DNA of 64,000 bases. Origin: Lachnospiraceae bacterium (GTDB lineage: Bacteria; Bacillota; Clostridia; Lachnospirales; Lachnospiraceae). The notes below the pieces were generated by a model. It did no database searches. It worked only from the letters and a program-made list of their open reading frames with translations, and was not told where the DNA came from. Shown here one piece after another: positions 1 to 9,965 of this stretch; position 1 is the first letter of the stretch; every line of letters starts with the position of its first letter. Made by a program: the position numbers and the translations under genes. The stretch is taken from the NCBI GenBank assembly GCA_016282745.1, contig JAEELL010000022.1, forward strand, positions 44,302-108,301. Direction: 5' to 3'.

Positions 1-113
1 TCGCAAGAGAGGTGGCTGCACAGACACTTTCAGAAGTTAAGAAAGCAATGCAGATTGACTACTTTAACGATGCAGCACTTATTGCAAGCCACGCTGAAAA
101 ATATAAAAAATAA
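1..113 (+). CDS. C-terminal fragment, probably tryptophanyl-tRNA synthetase
   Basis: An open frame enters from the left edge (codons from base 3) and stops at TAA 111-113, giving 36 residues. The pattern of Ala-Arg-Glu-Val-Ala, a Leu-x-x-Val-Lys-x-Ala-Met stretch and a charged tail resembles the C-terminal helix of class Ic tryptophanyl-tRNA synthetases. The gene start lies outside the window, so the assignment rests on a short tail only. It is convergent with the GH2 gene and separated from it by a strong bidirectional terminator. Confidence 0.5.
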   Translation, partial: AREVAAQTLSEVKKAMQIDYFNDAALIASHAEKYKK

Positions 114-156
114 TTATAAATGCAGTCTGGGATTATTTACTGCATATTTACGACAA

Positions 157-204
157 AAAATACCGAAATCCGATATTCACTTGTCAGATTTCGGTATTTT
201 TTTA
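157..204. terminator. bidirectional rho-independent terminator
   Basis: A perfect stem (TACCGAAATC at 161-170 with GATTTCGGTA at 187-196) is flanked by an A-run on the left and a T-run on the right. It can therefore terminate both the left-edge gene and the convergent GH2 gene. Confidence 0.9.
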
Positions 205-255
205 TCTAATTACCTCAAAAATTTTTAACCTGTGATTTATTGACATTTCTTTCCA

Positions 256-2019
256 TTATTCTTTATTTGATTTTGTATTGATTGCTTTGATGATTTCCGG
301 TTTAATTTTGTAGTTTCTCTCTTCATCCAGAAGTCCGTTAATCTCCTGCTGCACATCAGACACCTGCGTGTAGCAGAATCCGCAGACATACGGAAGTTTC
401 TTAATGGCACCTGTTATGCTGTCAAATCTTGCAACAAAGTCTGCTTCATCCTTAACTTTGTTGCCGTAACCCCAACCTCCGTCTTCATTAAATGCAATTC
501 CACCAAACTCACTGATAATAACCGGCTGACCTTTGTACTCAAATCCCTTTGCAAATGCAGAGCGGAATCCGCAATGGAACATATCACCGGCTAAAATTTC
601 ATCTTTATGTTCTGTGTATCTCTTGAAAAATACTTCGCCACTCTCCTCATAATCATGAAGGGTTATAATATCTGAGCAGGTATGCTCCCAACCGTCATTT
701 ACTATAACCGGTCTGTATGGGTCAAAACATTTTGTGAGATGATATACAGCCTCTGTAAAATGCTGGTGTGTTCTGTCATTCTTAACCGCACCTATGCCCC
801 AGGACTCATTGAAAGGAGTCCATGTGATAATAGATGGATGTGAATAATTTTGTCTCACTATCTCCATCCACTGATTTGTAAAATCCTCAACTGCATCATC
901 ATCAAATCTGTATGCAGCTCCCACTTCACTCCAAACCAAAAGTCCTTTGTGATCACACCAGTATAAGAATCTCTCATCTTCTGTTTTCTGATGTTTTCTG
1001 ACACCGTTGTATCCCATTGCAAGGACTGCATCAATATCTTTTATAAGTGCTTCCTCATCAGGTGGTGTAAGATGAGACTCCTTCCAATATCCCTGGTCAA
1101 GAATCAGCCTCTGATAAAGCGGTTCGCCATTTAAAAGTACTTTGTCCCCCTCTATTTTGATTTCTCTCATTCCAAAATATGAATACACATCATCAATTAT
1201 CAGGTCATCTTTTTTTAGTTTGAATTCAACATCATAAAGATCCGGATGATCACAGTTCCATGTAAAAAGTCCCCACTCAAATAAATCCATACGTTCAAGG
1301 AATATCTCCATATGGGCATTGCCGGTTGCAACAATGCAAGATGACGAATTGATATACATATCTTTATACTTCACAACTGCTTCTAATGTGTATCCTTCCT
1401 GCCATATATCTCCGGCTGTCAGAATATCAAATATTACTTTTTTATTCTGCATATCCGGTGTTGTTTTTATCTCTTTTATGTATGTTTTCTCAACACACTC
1501 AATCCAAACACTCTTCCAGATTCCGGTTGTCTGAACATACCAGCAGCCAAAGTTCTCATCTTTCCATCTCTGCTTGCCTCTTGGCTGTCCCGGGCTGAAA
1601 GAATCTTCTGCTTTTACAACTAATGTATTCTCTCCTTTTCTGATATATGGTGAAATATCAAAAGAGAATCTCGCATATGCTCCTTTGTGAGTTCCAACCA
1701 TTACTCCGTTGACAAATACTTTTGCAATATAATCTACCCCCTCAAAATGAAGCAATATCTTCTTTTGTGCTTTTTCCTCGGAAACATCAAACTTTCTCTC
1801 ATACCATACAAAGTCATGTCGCTTTTCTTCGCCGATACCACTCATCTTTGTCTCATATGTAAACGGAACAGTTATATTTTTTGAATTGTCTGCAATCCCT
1901 CTATTCCAGCCATTTTGCTCTCCCATATTTTCGTCATCAAAACAGAACTTCCATTCTCCGTTTAACAGTTCCCATTCATTCCTCATAAGCTGAGGTCTTG
2001 GATAATCTTTTTTGTACAT
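256..2019 (-). CDS. glycoside hydrolase family 2 protein (beta-galactosidase/glucuronidase-like)
   Basis: 587 aa with no signal peptide, so probably a cytoplasmic glycosidase. Layout fits GH2: N-terminal sugar-binding jelly roll (about 1-180), immunoglobulin-like sandwich (about 181-285) and a TIM barrel (about 290-587). The acid/base Glu is E405 in FNESWG and the likely nucleophile is E504 in ISEFGG. Length is close to E. coli UidA, but the Asn-Lys-Lys loop that recognises glucuronate in true beta-glucuronidases is not evident near the C-terminus. I therefore do not name the substrate. The ATG follows GGGAGG at a good distance. No transporter or sugar regulator lies next to it; it appears to be a single-gene unit with its own promoter at 2093-2121. 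Confidence 0.9.
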   Translation of the reverse strand: MYKKDYPRPQLMRNEWELLNGEWKFCFDDENMGEQNGWNRGIADNSKNITVPFTYETKMSGIGEEKRHDFVWYERKFDVSEEKAQKKILLHFEGVDYIAKVFVNGVMVGTHKGAYARFSFDISPYIRKGENTLVVKAEDSFSPGQPRGKQRWKDENFGCWYVQTTGIWKSVWIECVEKTYIKEIKTTPDMQNKKVIFDILTAGDIWQEGYTLEAVVKYKDMYINSSSCIVATGNAHMEIFLERMDLFEWGLFTWNCDHPDLYDVEFKLKKDDLIIDDVYSYFGMREIKIEGDKVLLNGEPLYQRLILDQGYWKESHLTPPDEEALIKDIDAVLAMGYNGVRKHQKTEDERFLYWCDHKGLLVWSEVGAAYRFDDDAVEDFTNQWMEIVRQNYSHPSIITWTPFNESWGIGAVKNDRTHQHFTEAVYHLTKCFDPYRPVIVNDGWEHTCSDIITLHDYEESGEVFFKRYTEHKDEILAGDMFHCGFRSAFAKGFEYKGQPVIISEFGGIAFNEDGGWGYGNKVKDEADFVARFDSITGAIKKLPYVCGFCYTQVSDVQQEINGLLDEERNYKIKPEIIKAINTKSNKE

Positions 2020-2092
2020 ATCTTCCCTCCCAATTTATCTCTGTTAGTCCCATGCCGACCAATAATCATCAATACGACAATCACATACTTGT

Positions 2093-2121
2093 AGTATAAA
2101 TAAATATTTTGATTGATACAA
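2093..2121 (-). promoter_or_regulatory. sigma-A-type promoter of the GH2 gene
   Basis: On the minus strand TTGTAT (2121-2116), a 17-nt spacer, then TATACT (2098-2093), about 75 nt upstream of the GH2 start and just beyond the S8 protease stop. Confidence 0.6.
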
Positions 2122-2127
2122 CTATTT

Positions 2128-3870
2128 TCATCTCAGATTATTTATTACATTATTTAAGCACAATGCTCCAAATCCGGCTATTTTGTTTGGATATTCAGAA
2201 TATGCATTAAGTTTTCTTGTACCTTTAATAAGATATGCCTTAACTTTTTCTCCATACATAAATCTGTCATTATTTCTTACAATCCCCCACTCCATCAGTA
2301 GCAAAACGCTTCCTGTAACAAAAGGTGTCGCCATGGATGTTCCCGTTCGCTCTTCAATTGTACCGTTAGCTGCCGCAGAAACCACACCGACCCCGGGGGC
2401 GACAAGATCAGGTTTTATCATATTCAGCTCCCTGGTATACCCTCTTCCCGAAAAAGGAGCAACAGTATCATTTAAAGTATTATATGCTCCCACAGTAATA
2501 ACTTTATTGGCTGTTGACGGAATGGTTAATGTAGTGTCAGGACTTGGATTTAAAAAGCCTGTTACTGCATTCAAAAGTGCTTGCGAATTCATCCATATAT
2601 CCATGTTTCCCCGAACAATATTTTCACCGGTTATTTCAATCTGCCATATTCCCTGAGTAAGATACTCTCCAACAGGTATTAATTCAATGTAGATTTCCTG
2701 AAACCTGCTGTAAGGTTTTGGAGTACCAAAATAAATAAAAAAAATGTGCTCTCCCACTTCCAGTTCTACCGCTTCGTTTCTGACCTTTGGTATTACAATT
2801 TCCTCAAAAGCCGGAGTTATTATTTTCAGAGAAATATCATCCACATAATCTTTCCAAATCTGCAGTCCCAAAGATTTCTCATAGTCTCCAACCGAAAAAT
2901 CACTCATAACCTGTTCTTTGTTTCGTGTCCTTACAAATGTATGTCCAAATTTATCTCCTTCATTTCCGCTTCCGACTACAATACTGATTTTCTCTCTGTC
3001 ACACATATAATCAATATATGTTTCCAACAATGAGGTACCATCGTGAGAACCGTAGTTATTTCCAAAACTGATATTTATCGCCATTGGCATGTTGTAGTAC
3101 TCTGCTCTGTTTGTAAGATACTCTATGGCAAGCATCAGTTCCGTAGTTCGAAAGAATCCGTTTTTTGAATCATCCAGTTTCACAGCTATAATTTCACTTT
3201 TTGTGGCAATCCCAATATTGTTCTTTTTATCTTTTGCAAAATTTCCGGCCATTATTCCTGCCACATGTGTGCCATGTCCTGATGAATCAACAGTTATGGC
3301 CTTTTGTCTGTTATTCTCAGCAATCGATTCATTTATTTGTTCCTGCGTGATTATAGTACCAAGACCTAAAAATCCCAAGTTGCCTTTCCCATTAATATCT
3401 TTCTCATTATTATTTCGGGTCTGATCCCAGATTTCCAGTATTCTGCTTTTGCCATTTTCATTTATAAATGCATTGTTATAATAATCAATGCCGCTATCTA
3501 TTATTCCTGCAATTGTTCCTTGCCCATATAACCCGAAATTGTTTTGTACCGGTGGAACGCAGGATACTCTTACACCATTTGTCACTTCATAAAAAAGTGC
3601 TTTTGGTTTTTCAATAAACAAAATCTGCTTTTCACTTGCCAGTTCATCAATTCTATTTTCCTTAATGTTAACTATTGCATATCCGCCGGACAGTATTTTT
3701 ACATCAGCATCATATTCAGATAGGAACACTTCATTTCCTCTGTATCGTAAAATCAAATCCCATGTTTTGTCAGTCCGGTTGTAACCCACCTGCAATTCTC
3801 TGCATTTGTTCATCATTTCATTGTCAACCGCCATCGACAAATTTAGAATATTTTCTATCTTTTCGTTCAT
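2128..3870 (-). CDS. S8 family subtilisin-like serine protease (Csp-like)
   Basis: 580 aa. The subtilisin triad is intact: D125 in IIDSGID, H199 in SGHGTHVAG and about S512 in GTSMATP. About 100 N-terminal residues precede the catalytic core and look like a propeptide. Roughly 150 residues between the His and Ser motifs form a beta-rich insertion like the jelly-roll insertion of clostridial Csp germination proteases. No Sec signal is visible, consistent with a protein packaged in spores or made in the cytoplasm. CspB-type proteases activate the cortex hydrolase SleC in some clostridia; whether this one does is inference, since Lachnospiraceae often carry several S8 paralogues. It is divergent from the GGDEF gene. 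The ribosome-binding site (AAGCGGG) is only moderate. Confidence 0.88.
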   Translation of the reverse strand: MNEKIENILNLSMAVDNEMMNKCRELQVGYNRTDKTWDLILRYRGNEVFLSEYDADVKILSGGYAIVNIKENRIDELASEKQILFIEKPKALFYEVTNGVRVSCVPPVQNNFGLYGQGTIAGIIDSGIDYYNNAFINENGKSRILEIWDQTRNNNEKDINGKGNLGFLGLGTIITQEQINESIAENNRQKAITVDSSGHGTHVAGIMAGNFAKDKKNNIGIATKSEIIAVKLDDSKNGFFRTTELMLAIEYLTNRAEYYNMPMAINISFGNNYGSHDGTSLLETYIDYMCDREKISIVVGSGNEGDKFGHTFVRTRNKEQVMSDFSVGDYEKSLGLQIWKDYVDDISLKIITPAFEEIVIPKVRNEAVELEVGEHIFFIYFGTPKPYSRFQEIYIELIPVGEYLTQGIWQIEITGENIVRGNMDIWMNSQALLNAVTGFLNPSPDTTLTIPSTANKVITVGAYNTLNDTVAPFSGRGYTRELNMIKPDLVAPGVGVVSAAANGTIEERTGTSMATPFVTGSVLLLMEWGIVRNNDRFMYGEKVKAYLIKGTRKLNAYSEYPNKIAGFGALCLNNVINNLR

Positions 3871-3948
3871 GCATACCCGCTTTTTGATTATTCCCAGTTA
3901 TTATATGTGCCAATACCTTTCATTAATACATATTATTTCTATTTTTGA

Positions 3949-3978
3949 TTGATTCCCCCCTACAAAAAATGGTATAAT
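3949..3978 (+). promoter_or_regulatory. promoter of the GGDEF gene
   Basis: TTGATT (3949-3954), an 18-nt spacer, then TATAAT (3973-3978) preceded by TGG, an extended -10. It lies 75 nt upstream of the GGDEF start in the divergent intergenic region. Confidence 0.65.
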
Positions 3979-4052
3979 GCAACTATATAAATGGGAAAAT
4001 CATTCTTTCCTCAGAACGTGAAACAGCAGTTCTTGAATTGGAGGTTTTATAT

Positions 4053-5135
4053 ATGACACTGGCAGGTTATTTAGAAGAACATTATGGATTGTTAGTCTTA
4101 TTATTAGGCTTATTTGTAATTAGTATTTCAGACGCTCATTTAGAGCGTGGCATAATTCGACGCATTATTACAGCTAATTTTATGCTGTTTGTTTATTCTG
4201 TCGTATGCTACTTGGAAGAATATCTGGGCGACCAGAATTATTACTCGCCATTGAGAGCTTTTTTATCCGCTGTTTGTTACAGTCTTATCGTCTTCACCCT
4301 TGTACATATAATCATAATAGTATATCCTAAAAGGCCTTTCATTTTTTGGATTCCGGCGGTAACTAATTCAGTTCTGTGTTTCCTCTCATTAAAAACAGGA
4401 ATTGTATTTACGATTTCTAAAGATAATCATTTTTTTCGTGGACCTCTTGGATATCTGACTTATATTATTACAGGTCTTTATTTAATCTATTTTATATACT
4501 TAGTCTGTCACTCAAAAACTGTTCGACGTATAGAGGATTTTTCAATACCTCTATTTATGATTTTCAATTCCCTAATCTGCATTTTTATGCCTCTGTATTG
4601 GGACACTATGACTCGCCATTGGTTCAACGTAACCATCTCAATTGATATTATATTTTATTATATATACCTGTTACAGCAATATACAAAAAGAGATCCTCTC
4701 ACAAGACTTTTGAACCGACAGTCATACTATTCCGATGCAGATAGATTTGCCAATACACTCACTGCAATTGTAGCAATGGATATGAATGGCTTAAAAGCAA
4801 TAAACGACAAATATGGGCATGCAGCCGGAGATATTGCATTAAGAACTATTGCTGATTGTTTTTGGAATGCAGTAAATCACAATCAACGTATATACCGAGT
4901 GGGCGGAGACGAATATGTCATTTTGTGCAACTCAACTTCTGAAGATGAAGTCAAGGATTTAATCAAACGAATAAACGACGAGCTCAAAAAAACTACCTAC
5001 TCATGTTCCATTGGTTATGCCATGAAACACGAAGACAGTACCCTTGATTCTCTATATAAGGCTGCAGACAAAATGATGTATGAAGAAAAGAAATTCTATT
5101 ATGAACAAAAAAATCGAGACAGAAGGAAACGTTAG
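4053..5135 (+). CDS. seven-TM diguanylate cyclase (GGDEF domain)
   Basis: 360 aa, predicted to make c-di-GMP from two GTP. The start is the ATG at 4053, which follows GGAGG by 8 nt; an in-frame TTG at 4038 overlaps the ribosome-binding site and is unlikely. The first ~210 residues hold about seven hydrophobic segments, an uncharacterised 7-TM sensor. The C-terminal ~145 residues are a GGDEF domain beginning RDPLTRLLNR, with active-site GGDEY at about 284-288. The inhibitory RxxD I-site is absent: the matching positions read N-H-N-Q, so product inhibition at that site is unlikely. No EAL or HD-GYP domain is present and no c-di-GMP gene is adjacent. It has its own promoter and a shared 3' terminator. 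Confidence 0.9.
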   Translation: MTLAGYLEEHYGLLVLLLGLFVISISDAHLERGIIRRIITANFMLFVYSVVCYLEEYLGDQNYYSPLRAFLSAVCYSLIVFTLVHIIIIVYPKRPFIFWIPAVTNSVLCFLSLKTGIVFTISKDNHFFRGPLGYLTYIITGLYLIYFIYLVCHSKTVRRIEDFSIPLFMIFNSLICIFMPLYWDTMTRHWFNVTISIDIIFYYIYLLQQYTKRDPLTRLLNRQSYYSDADRFANTLTAIVAMDMNGLKAINDKYGHAAGDIALRTIADCFWNAVNHNQRIYRVGGDEYVILCNSTSEDEVKDLIKRINDELKKTTYSCSIGYAMKHEDSTLDSLYKAADKMMYEEKKFYYEQKNRDRRKR

Positions 5136-5198
5136 TTTTTCCCACACCAACTACTTATAAAAACAAGATTCTTATCTGCCAAAGATAATCTTATAATT

Positions 5199-5250
5199 AA
5201 AGAATGGGCTGTTAATCTAATATTTTCATTAGCATAACAGCCCATTCTTA
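5199..5250. terminator. bidirectional terminator between GGDEF gene and tyrS
   Basis: A long perfect inverted repeat (AAGAATGGGCTGTTA at 5200-5214 with its complement at 5235-5249) lies between two convergent genes. It is flanked by T-rich sequence on the right and A-rich sequence on the left. Confidence 0.85.
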
Positions 5251-5263
5251 TTATTTTAAACTT

Positions 5264-6487
5264 TTATTTAATAATTGCCTTATGGAATTTCTTTTTACCT
5301 TTTTTAATCTTAACTCCTGTGGCAAGCATATCTTTTGTAACAACAAAACCGATATCTGATACCTTTTCATCATTTACTGATACACCGCCCTGCTGGATAA
5401 GTCTTCTAGCCTCACCCTTTGAAGGTACGAGTCCACATGCCATCATAAGATCCATGATTGCAATCTGTCCGTCTGTAAGCTCTGCATCTGTAAGTTCTGT
5501 TGTAGGCATGTTAGAGTCATCCCCGCCACCTGCAAATAAAGCCTTTGAAGCTTCCTCTGCTTTCTTAGCTTCCTCTTCGCCGTGAACAAGTTTTGTGAGT
5601 TCAAATGCAAGAATCTCTTTTGCTTTGTTAAGTTCTGCGCCTTCCCAAGAATCCATTTTTTCTATTTCTTCCAATGGAAGGAATGTGAGCATTCTGATAC
5701 ATTTTAATACATCGTCATCTCCAACATTTCTCCAGTACTGGTAGAACTCGAATGGTGATGTCTTGTTTGGATCAAGCCAAACAGCACCGTTTGCTGTCTT
5801 ACCCATCTTCTTTCCTTCTGAGTTGAGAAGAAGTGTAATAGTCATCGCATGTGCATCCTTACCAAGTTTTCTTCTGATAAGTTCTGTACCACCAAGCATG
5901 TTTGACCACTGATCATCTCCACCAAACTGCATATTACATCCGTATTCTTTGAATAAGTGATAGAAATCATATGACTGCATGATCATGTAGTTGAATTCAA
6001 GGAATGTAAGTCCTTTTTCCATACGCTGTTTGTAACACTCAGCTCTGAGCATGTTATTAACTGAGAAATGTGGTCCTACTTCTCTGAGTACATCAACGTA
6101 GTTAAGTTTCAGTAACCAGTCTGCATTATTTACGACAATCGCCTTGTCATCTCCAAAATCGATGAACTTCTCCATCTGAGCCTTGAAGCATTCGCAGTTA
6201 TGCTCGATAGTCTCAGGTGTGAGCATCTGTCTCAAATCATTTCTTCCTGATGGATCACCGATGTATCCTGTACCACCACCTAAAAGTACTACAGGCTTGT
6301 TTCCTGCCATCTGCAATCTCTTCATAAGACAAAGTGCCATGAAATGTCCAACATGCAACGAATCAGCAGTAGGATCAAATCCGATATAGAATTTCGCCTT
6401 TCCTTCATTTACAAGTTTTTTAATTTCTTCTTCATTTGTTACCTGAGCAATAAGACCTCTGGCAACCAATTCATCATAAATTTTCAT
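5264..6487 (-). CDS. tyrS: tyrosyl-tRNA synthetase
   Basis: 407 aa class I synthetase that charges tRNA-Tyr. Visible signatures are the HIGH box as HVGH (45-48), the tyrosine pocket and Asp cluster around QFGGDDQW (187-194), and the KMSKS loop as KMGKT (227-231). An S4-type RNA-binding domain occupies about 340-407. Length is normal for the bacterial TyrRS family. The ATG follows AGGAGG by about 10 nt. Expression should be controlled by the T-box leader 110 nt upstream, whose specifier codon is TAC (Tyr), in agreement with the product. Confidence 0.98.
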   Translation of the reverse strand: MKIYDELVARGLIAQVTNEEEIKKLVNEGKAKFYIGFDPTADSLHVGHFMALCLMKRLQMAGNKPVVLLGGGTGYIGDPSGRNDLRQMLTPETIEHNCECFKAQMEKFIDFGDDKAIVVNNADWLLKLNYVDVLREVGPHFSVNNMLRAECYKQRMEKGLTFLEFNYMIMQSYDFYHLFKEYGCNMQFGGDDQWSNMLGGTELIRRKLGKDAHAMTITLLLNSEGKKMGKTANGAVWLDPNKTSPFEFYQYWRNVGDDDVLKCIRMLTFLPLEEIEKMDSWEGAELNKAKEILAFELTKLVHGEEEAKKAEEASKALFAGGGDDSNMPTTELTDAELTDGQIAIMDLMMACGLVPSKGEARRLIQQGGVSVNDEKVSDIGFVVTKDMLATGVKIKKGKKKFHKAIIK

Positions 6488-6600
6488 GATTAATCAATCC
6501 TCCTGATTTGTTTAATTTCTATCATTTTTCCTAAAGGTGTGTCTTTTTTTATTTACATTGATATTATTATCACTCTTATTAAAAATCCAGACACACATTA

Positions 6601-6966
6601 TAAAAGCCCTCTGTGCAAAGCACAGAGGGCAATAAATGCGGTACCACCTCTTAGTCAAAAGTCTCTCACGAAACCTTCCTCAGTGAGTATATATGAAGAT
6701 GATTACAACCCTGAATGAAGTTCAAATCACAACTCATATACTCCTGCGCTGTAACGGGCGCTCCGTCTTCCCTACACTGTAGACCAAATCATATGGCATA
6801 ACGTTCTTCTGTCACATTCCATGGACACACCATACTAATCATCCAACATTTCAGGTTGCAACTCCGGGATGTACTTCATCTTTATGATTTAGAGCCTCTC
6901 ACCAACCGGCTCCTCTCTGAAAAACTCTATAAAGACTACTCTTCCCTTCAAAGTCTTTTTCAATCT
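6601..6966 (-). promoter_or_regulatory. tyrosine-specific T-box leader with terminator
   Basis: Read on the minus strand this leader contains a stem I apical region (AGAGAGGAGCCGGTTGGTGAGAG near 6920-6890) and a specifier loop with codon TAC followed by A at 6873-6871. It then has the conserved T-box AGAGGTGGTACCGCA (about 6650-6636) and a GC-rich terminator hairpin (GCCCTCTGTGC/GCACAGAGGGC, 6630-6606) ending in a T-run. Uncharged tRNA-Tyr should pair with the T-box and block the terminator. The rest of the 589-nt gap (6488-7076) holds the promoter and no other feature I recognise. Confidence 0.93.
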
Positions 6967-6972
6967 TTCTAA

Positions 6973-7001
6973 AGTATATAATAACCTTTTATAAATGTAA
7001 A
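6973..7001 (-). promoter_or_regulatory. promoter of the tyrS T-box transcript
   Basis: TTTACA (7001-6996), a 17-nt spacer, then TATACT (6978-6973) on the minus strand, placed immediately before the T-box leader. Confidence 0.7.
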
Positions 7002-7076
7002 GTTAAAATTGCTTATTCTACCACAGGTAAAGTAACTATTCAGCCTTTCAATTGGAACTTATCCGGCAAAGATAAA

Positions 7077-9710
7077 TTACTCTGTCAGATATATATTTGA
7101 TGCGAGTACATTTCTTGCACAATATCTCAGATCGTTTATGTCTAACTCACCGTCTTCAACTGCTTTTCTTATTCTGTCTAAATCCTTTTCAAAGCCCGGC
7201 ATTATTATGTCATTTCCCGCTTTGATACATTCAATCGGATCTGAGTAATCATAACGTGTTGCTTTTTTGCTTGTATCTTCCATCATTATGGCAAATCCCG
7301 TAGTTCCCCAGTCAGACATAACCATTCCGTCAAATCCCCACTCTGCTCTTAAAATATCCTTTATCAGTTCTCTGCTTGCAGCTGTATGTACTCCATTAAT
7401 AAGATTGTATGAAGTCATTATTGATTTTGGTTTTGACTCTCTTACGCAGATTTCAAAAGCTTTAAGATAGATTTCTCTGATTGTTCTCTCTGAGGCATTT
7501 GAATTGCTGAGCAATCTGTTATCCTCCTGGTTATTCATGGCAAAATGCTTGATTGTTGTAGTTGCACCCTTATGACTTTGCACACCCATCGTCATTGCTG
7601 CCGCACATTTACCTGCGATAAGAGGGTCCTCAGAATAATACTCAAAGTTTCTTCCGCAGAGAACATTTCTGTGAATATTCATTCCCGGAGCCAACCAGTA
7701 ATTGATTCCAAACTCTGCCATTTCGTCACCAATCATGTATCCAAGTTTCTTAATAGCTTCCATATTCCAGGTTTGTGCAAGCATTGTTGCAATAGGAATG
7801 GCTGTGCAATACTGATAATAATATTTGTCCACTTTATCAGACGGTGCCGGCTCAAAACCAAGAATCTCATTCATATACGGAATGGCCAATCCTGCTTCAA
7901 TCAATTCGCCTTCCTTATCTACCCCAAATTTATCTACAAGTCGAAGCCCTGCAGGTCCGTCTGCCATAACAAGATTTTCCACTCCTTTGTCTTTAAGTCG
8001 TGATGTTATTTCTCCTGCTGCACCGGGAACCTTCTTTGCGGCATTTCCGATAATACTTTCATCTTCCTTTTTCTCTACGTCCCATCCTGTTCCATTGCAA
8101 AGGTAGAGAAGTTCATCAACAGACAGTTCGGTTACAAACTGTTCAAGTGTAATGTTGCCTTTCCTTACATCATCCAGAGAATACTCATTTGTCATTGACT
8201 CATTATTTTCCGAACCATTTGCTTTTGTTTCATTAACATGTAATTCATCCGGAGCAAACTTTTCTCTTTCATAATCAGGTACAACAGTTTCAAACCATGT
8301 ATGAGACATTTGTATGGTATTCTCTTCTGAAATATCTGACTCTGCTATGTTATCTGAACCATTTATACTCTTTTCGGCATCTGCTCTGTTTTGCTTCAAC
8401 TCCTCAAAAGGTTCTATCTGTTTCAACAGGTTCTTTGCCTTCATCACTGTCACATCATCATCGAGGCTGATTGATGCAACAAGCCTTGTATTCTCCACGC
8501 TATTACCTAAAAGCACCTTGTAATTACCTTTTTCCAGAATATATGATGCACTCTCCTCATCAAAGGAACAAAAATCTCGCAAATCAAAAACTATGTCTAC
8601 AATTTCTTTATCCCCGGGAGCCAGTTCCTGAGTCTTTGCAAATCCCACAAGAATTTTCTTTGGCTGCTCCAGTTTGCCATTTGGTTTTCCAAGGTATAAC
8701 TGTACAACTTCTTTTCCCGGATATTTCTTTCCGGTGTTCTTTACCAGTGCCTTACATTTCACCTTGGTTTTGTCATTTGAAATACCCCTGTACTCTACGT
8801 CAAATGTGGTATAAGAAAGACCATAACCAAAACAGAATGCCGGCTTTACATTGAAAGTTTCAAAATATCTGTATCCAACATATATTCCTTCTCTGTAATA
8901 AGAATCATCCAAATTACCATCCAAATGACTAAACTCATCACCAAATGGATATTGAGAATAATTTAAAGCCCAGGTTGTAGTAAGCTTTCCTGATGGGTAT
9001 GTCTTTCCAAGAATCACATCAGCTACTATGTTGCCCACAAAATTGCCCGGCTGACTGATAAGAATAATCGATTGGACTCCCTCTATGTCCATGAGTTTTT
9101 CCGTTTCAACCGCTCCACCGATGTTGAGAGCAACAATAACCTTACCATATACTTTTGCGAGATTTTCAATTGATTCTATTTCATTTCCGGCTAACAGGTA
9201 ATCATTCTCTTCATTATCCCTGTCTGTTCCTTCACCGGAATTTCTTGAAATAACATACATCGCAATATCGGCTTTGTATTTTGAGGCTTCCTTGGCTGAA
9301 ATGACATCATGAACTGGGCTTTTAAGTCCCTTACTCAGCATAACATCAATAAAATTCTTTCCTGTTGCAAGCATAGCCTTTTTCTCATTAATGTAATCCT
9401 CAATGGCTTTATCATTCTTTTTGTCATAGGCATCAAGCCATGCCTTAGTAACAACTTCCACTCCTGCATTTTCAAATCCCTGTTCAATATTGACGGTACT
9501 TCTGGTGTTTACATCTCCCGATCCTGTTCCGCCCTTAATGGTATGCCTTATCCCTGCACCGTAAAGAGCAATCTTCTTACACTCTTCAATTGGCAATAGT
9601 CCGTCATTTTTCAATAAAACTATTCCTTCCGGGGCAATCTTTCTGACAAGTTCATTGTGATTTCTTTCTCTCTCTGTTTCCTTTGGATCTGTAGTTGCTT
9701 TATACTTCAT
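7077..9710 (-). CDS. glycoside hydrolase family 3 beta-glucosidase, inverted domain order
   Basis: 877 aa, no signal peptide, probably hydrolysing imported beta-glucosides in the cytoplasm. The GH3 C-terminal alpha/beta domain comes first (about 20-300), then a fibronectin-III-like domain (about 320-420) and a low-complexity Asn/Ser/Glu linker (about 430-510). The GH3 N-terminal TIM barrel comes last, with nucleophile Asp about residue 800 in VMSDWG. This permuted order is known from Ruminococcus albus and Butyrivibrio fibrisolvens beta-glucosidases. The start is set at the second Met (9710), because GGAGG lies 8 nt before it and only 2 nt before the first Met. Only about 45 nt separate it from copA with no terminator, so read-through from the copper operon is plausible though functionally unexplained. 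Confidence 0.93.
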   Translation of the reverse strand: MKYKATTDPKETERERNHNELVRKIAPEGIVLLKNDGLLPIEECKKIALYGAGIRHTIKGGTGSGDVNTRSTVNIEQGFENAGVEVVTKAWLDAYDKKNDKAIEDYINEKKAMLATGKNFIDVMLSKGLKSPVHDVISAKEASKYKADIAMYVISRNSGEGTDRDNEENDYLLAGNEIESIENLAKVYGKVIVALNIGGAVETEKLMDIEGVQSIILISQPGNFVGNIVADVILGKTYPSGKLTTTWALNYSQYPFGDEFSHLDGNLDDSYYREGIYVGYRYFETFNVKPAFCFGYGLSYTTFDVEYRGISNDKTKVKCKALVKNTGKKYPGKEVVQLYLGKPNGKLEQPKKILVGFAKTQELAPGDKEIVDIVFDLRDFCSFDEESASYILEKGNYKVLLGNSVENTRLVASISLDDDVTVMKAKNLLKQIEPFEELKQNRADAEKSINGSDNIAESDISEENTIQMSHTWFETVVPDYEREKFAPDELHVNETKANGSENNESMTNEYSLDDVRKGNITLEQFVTELSVDELLYLCNGTGWDVEKKEDESIIGNAAKKVPGAAGEITSRLKDKGVENLVMADGPAGLRLVDKFGVDKEGELIEAGLAIPYMNEILGFEPAPSDKVDKYYYQYCTAIPIATMLAQTWNMEAIKKLGYMIGDEMAEFGINYWLAPGMNIHRNVLCGRNFEYYSEDPLIAGKCAAAMTMGVQSHKGATTTIKHFAMNNQEDNRLLSNSNASERTIREIYLKAFEICVRESKPKSIMTSYNLINGVHTAASRELIKDILRAEWGFDGMVMSDWGTTGFAIMMEDTSKKATRYDYSDPIECIKAGNDIIMPGFEKDLDRIRKAVEDGELDINDLRYCARNVLASNIYLTE

Positions 9711-9755
9711 AGGCATTTCCTCCGATCATTAATATATTTATCCTTTTTTTATCAT

Positions 9756-9965
9756 TTATCCGATAGAATCTACTGTATAATCTTTTGCTTCAACTGCATT
9801 TTTTAATTCTTCATCACCAATTGCCTCTGATAATTCAACAACAGCCGTTCCCTGCTCATGACTTACAACTGCTTCCTTGACCTGTGGCAACTCTTCTAAA
9901 GCTTTCTTAACCGCTGCCTCACAGTGTCCACACATCATTCCGGTAATCTTCATTGTCTTTTTCAT
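9756..9965 (-). CDS. possible internally initiated CopZ-like copper chaperone
   Basis: Within the copA frame an ATG at 9965-9963 would give a free 69-residue heavy-metal-associated protein with the MxCGHC metal site. AAGGAG (9980-9975) sits 9 nt upstream of that ATG. The frame is the copA frame, so this would be a nested product, not a separate gene. Translation from this site is inference: the ribosome-binding sequence could be a relic of a once separate copZ. It would supply Cu(I) to CopA or CsoR. Confidence 0.45.
   Translation of the reverse strand: MKKTMKITGMMCGHCEAAVKKALEELPQVKEAVVSHEQGTAVVELSEAIGDEELKNAVEAKDYTVDSIG

Noticed and set aside
256..2019. Assignment as beta-glucuronidase (uidA)
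   Set aside because: The Asn-x-Lys glucuronate-recognition loop is not evident near the C-terminus, so only GH2 is claimed.
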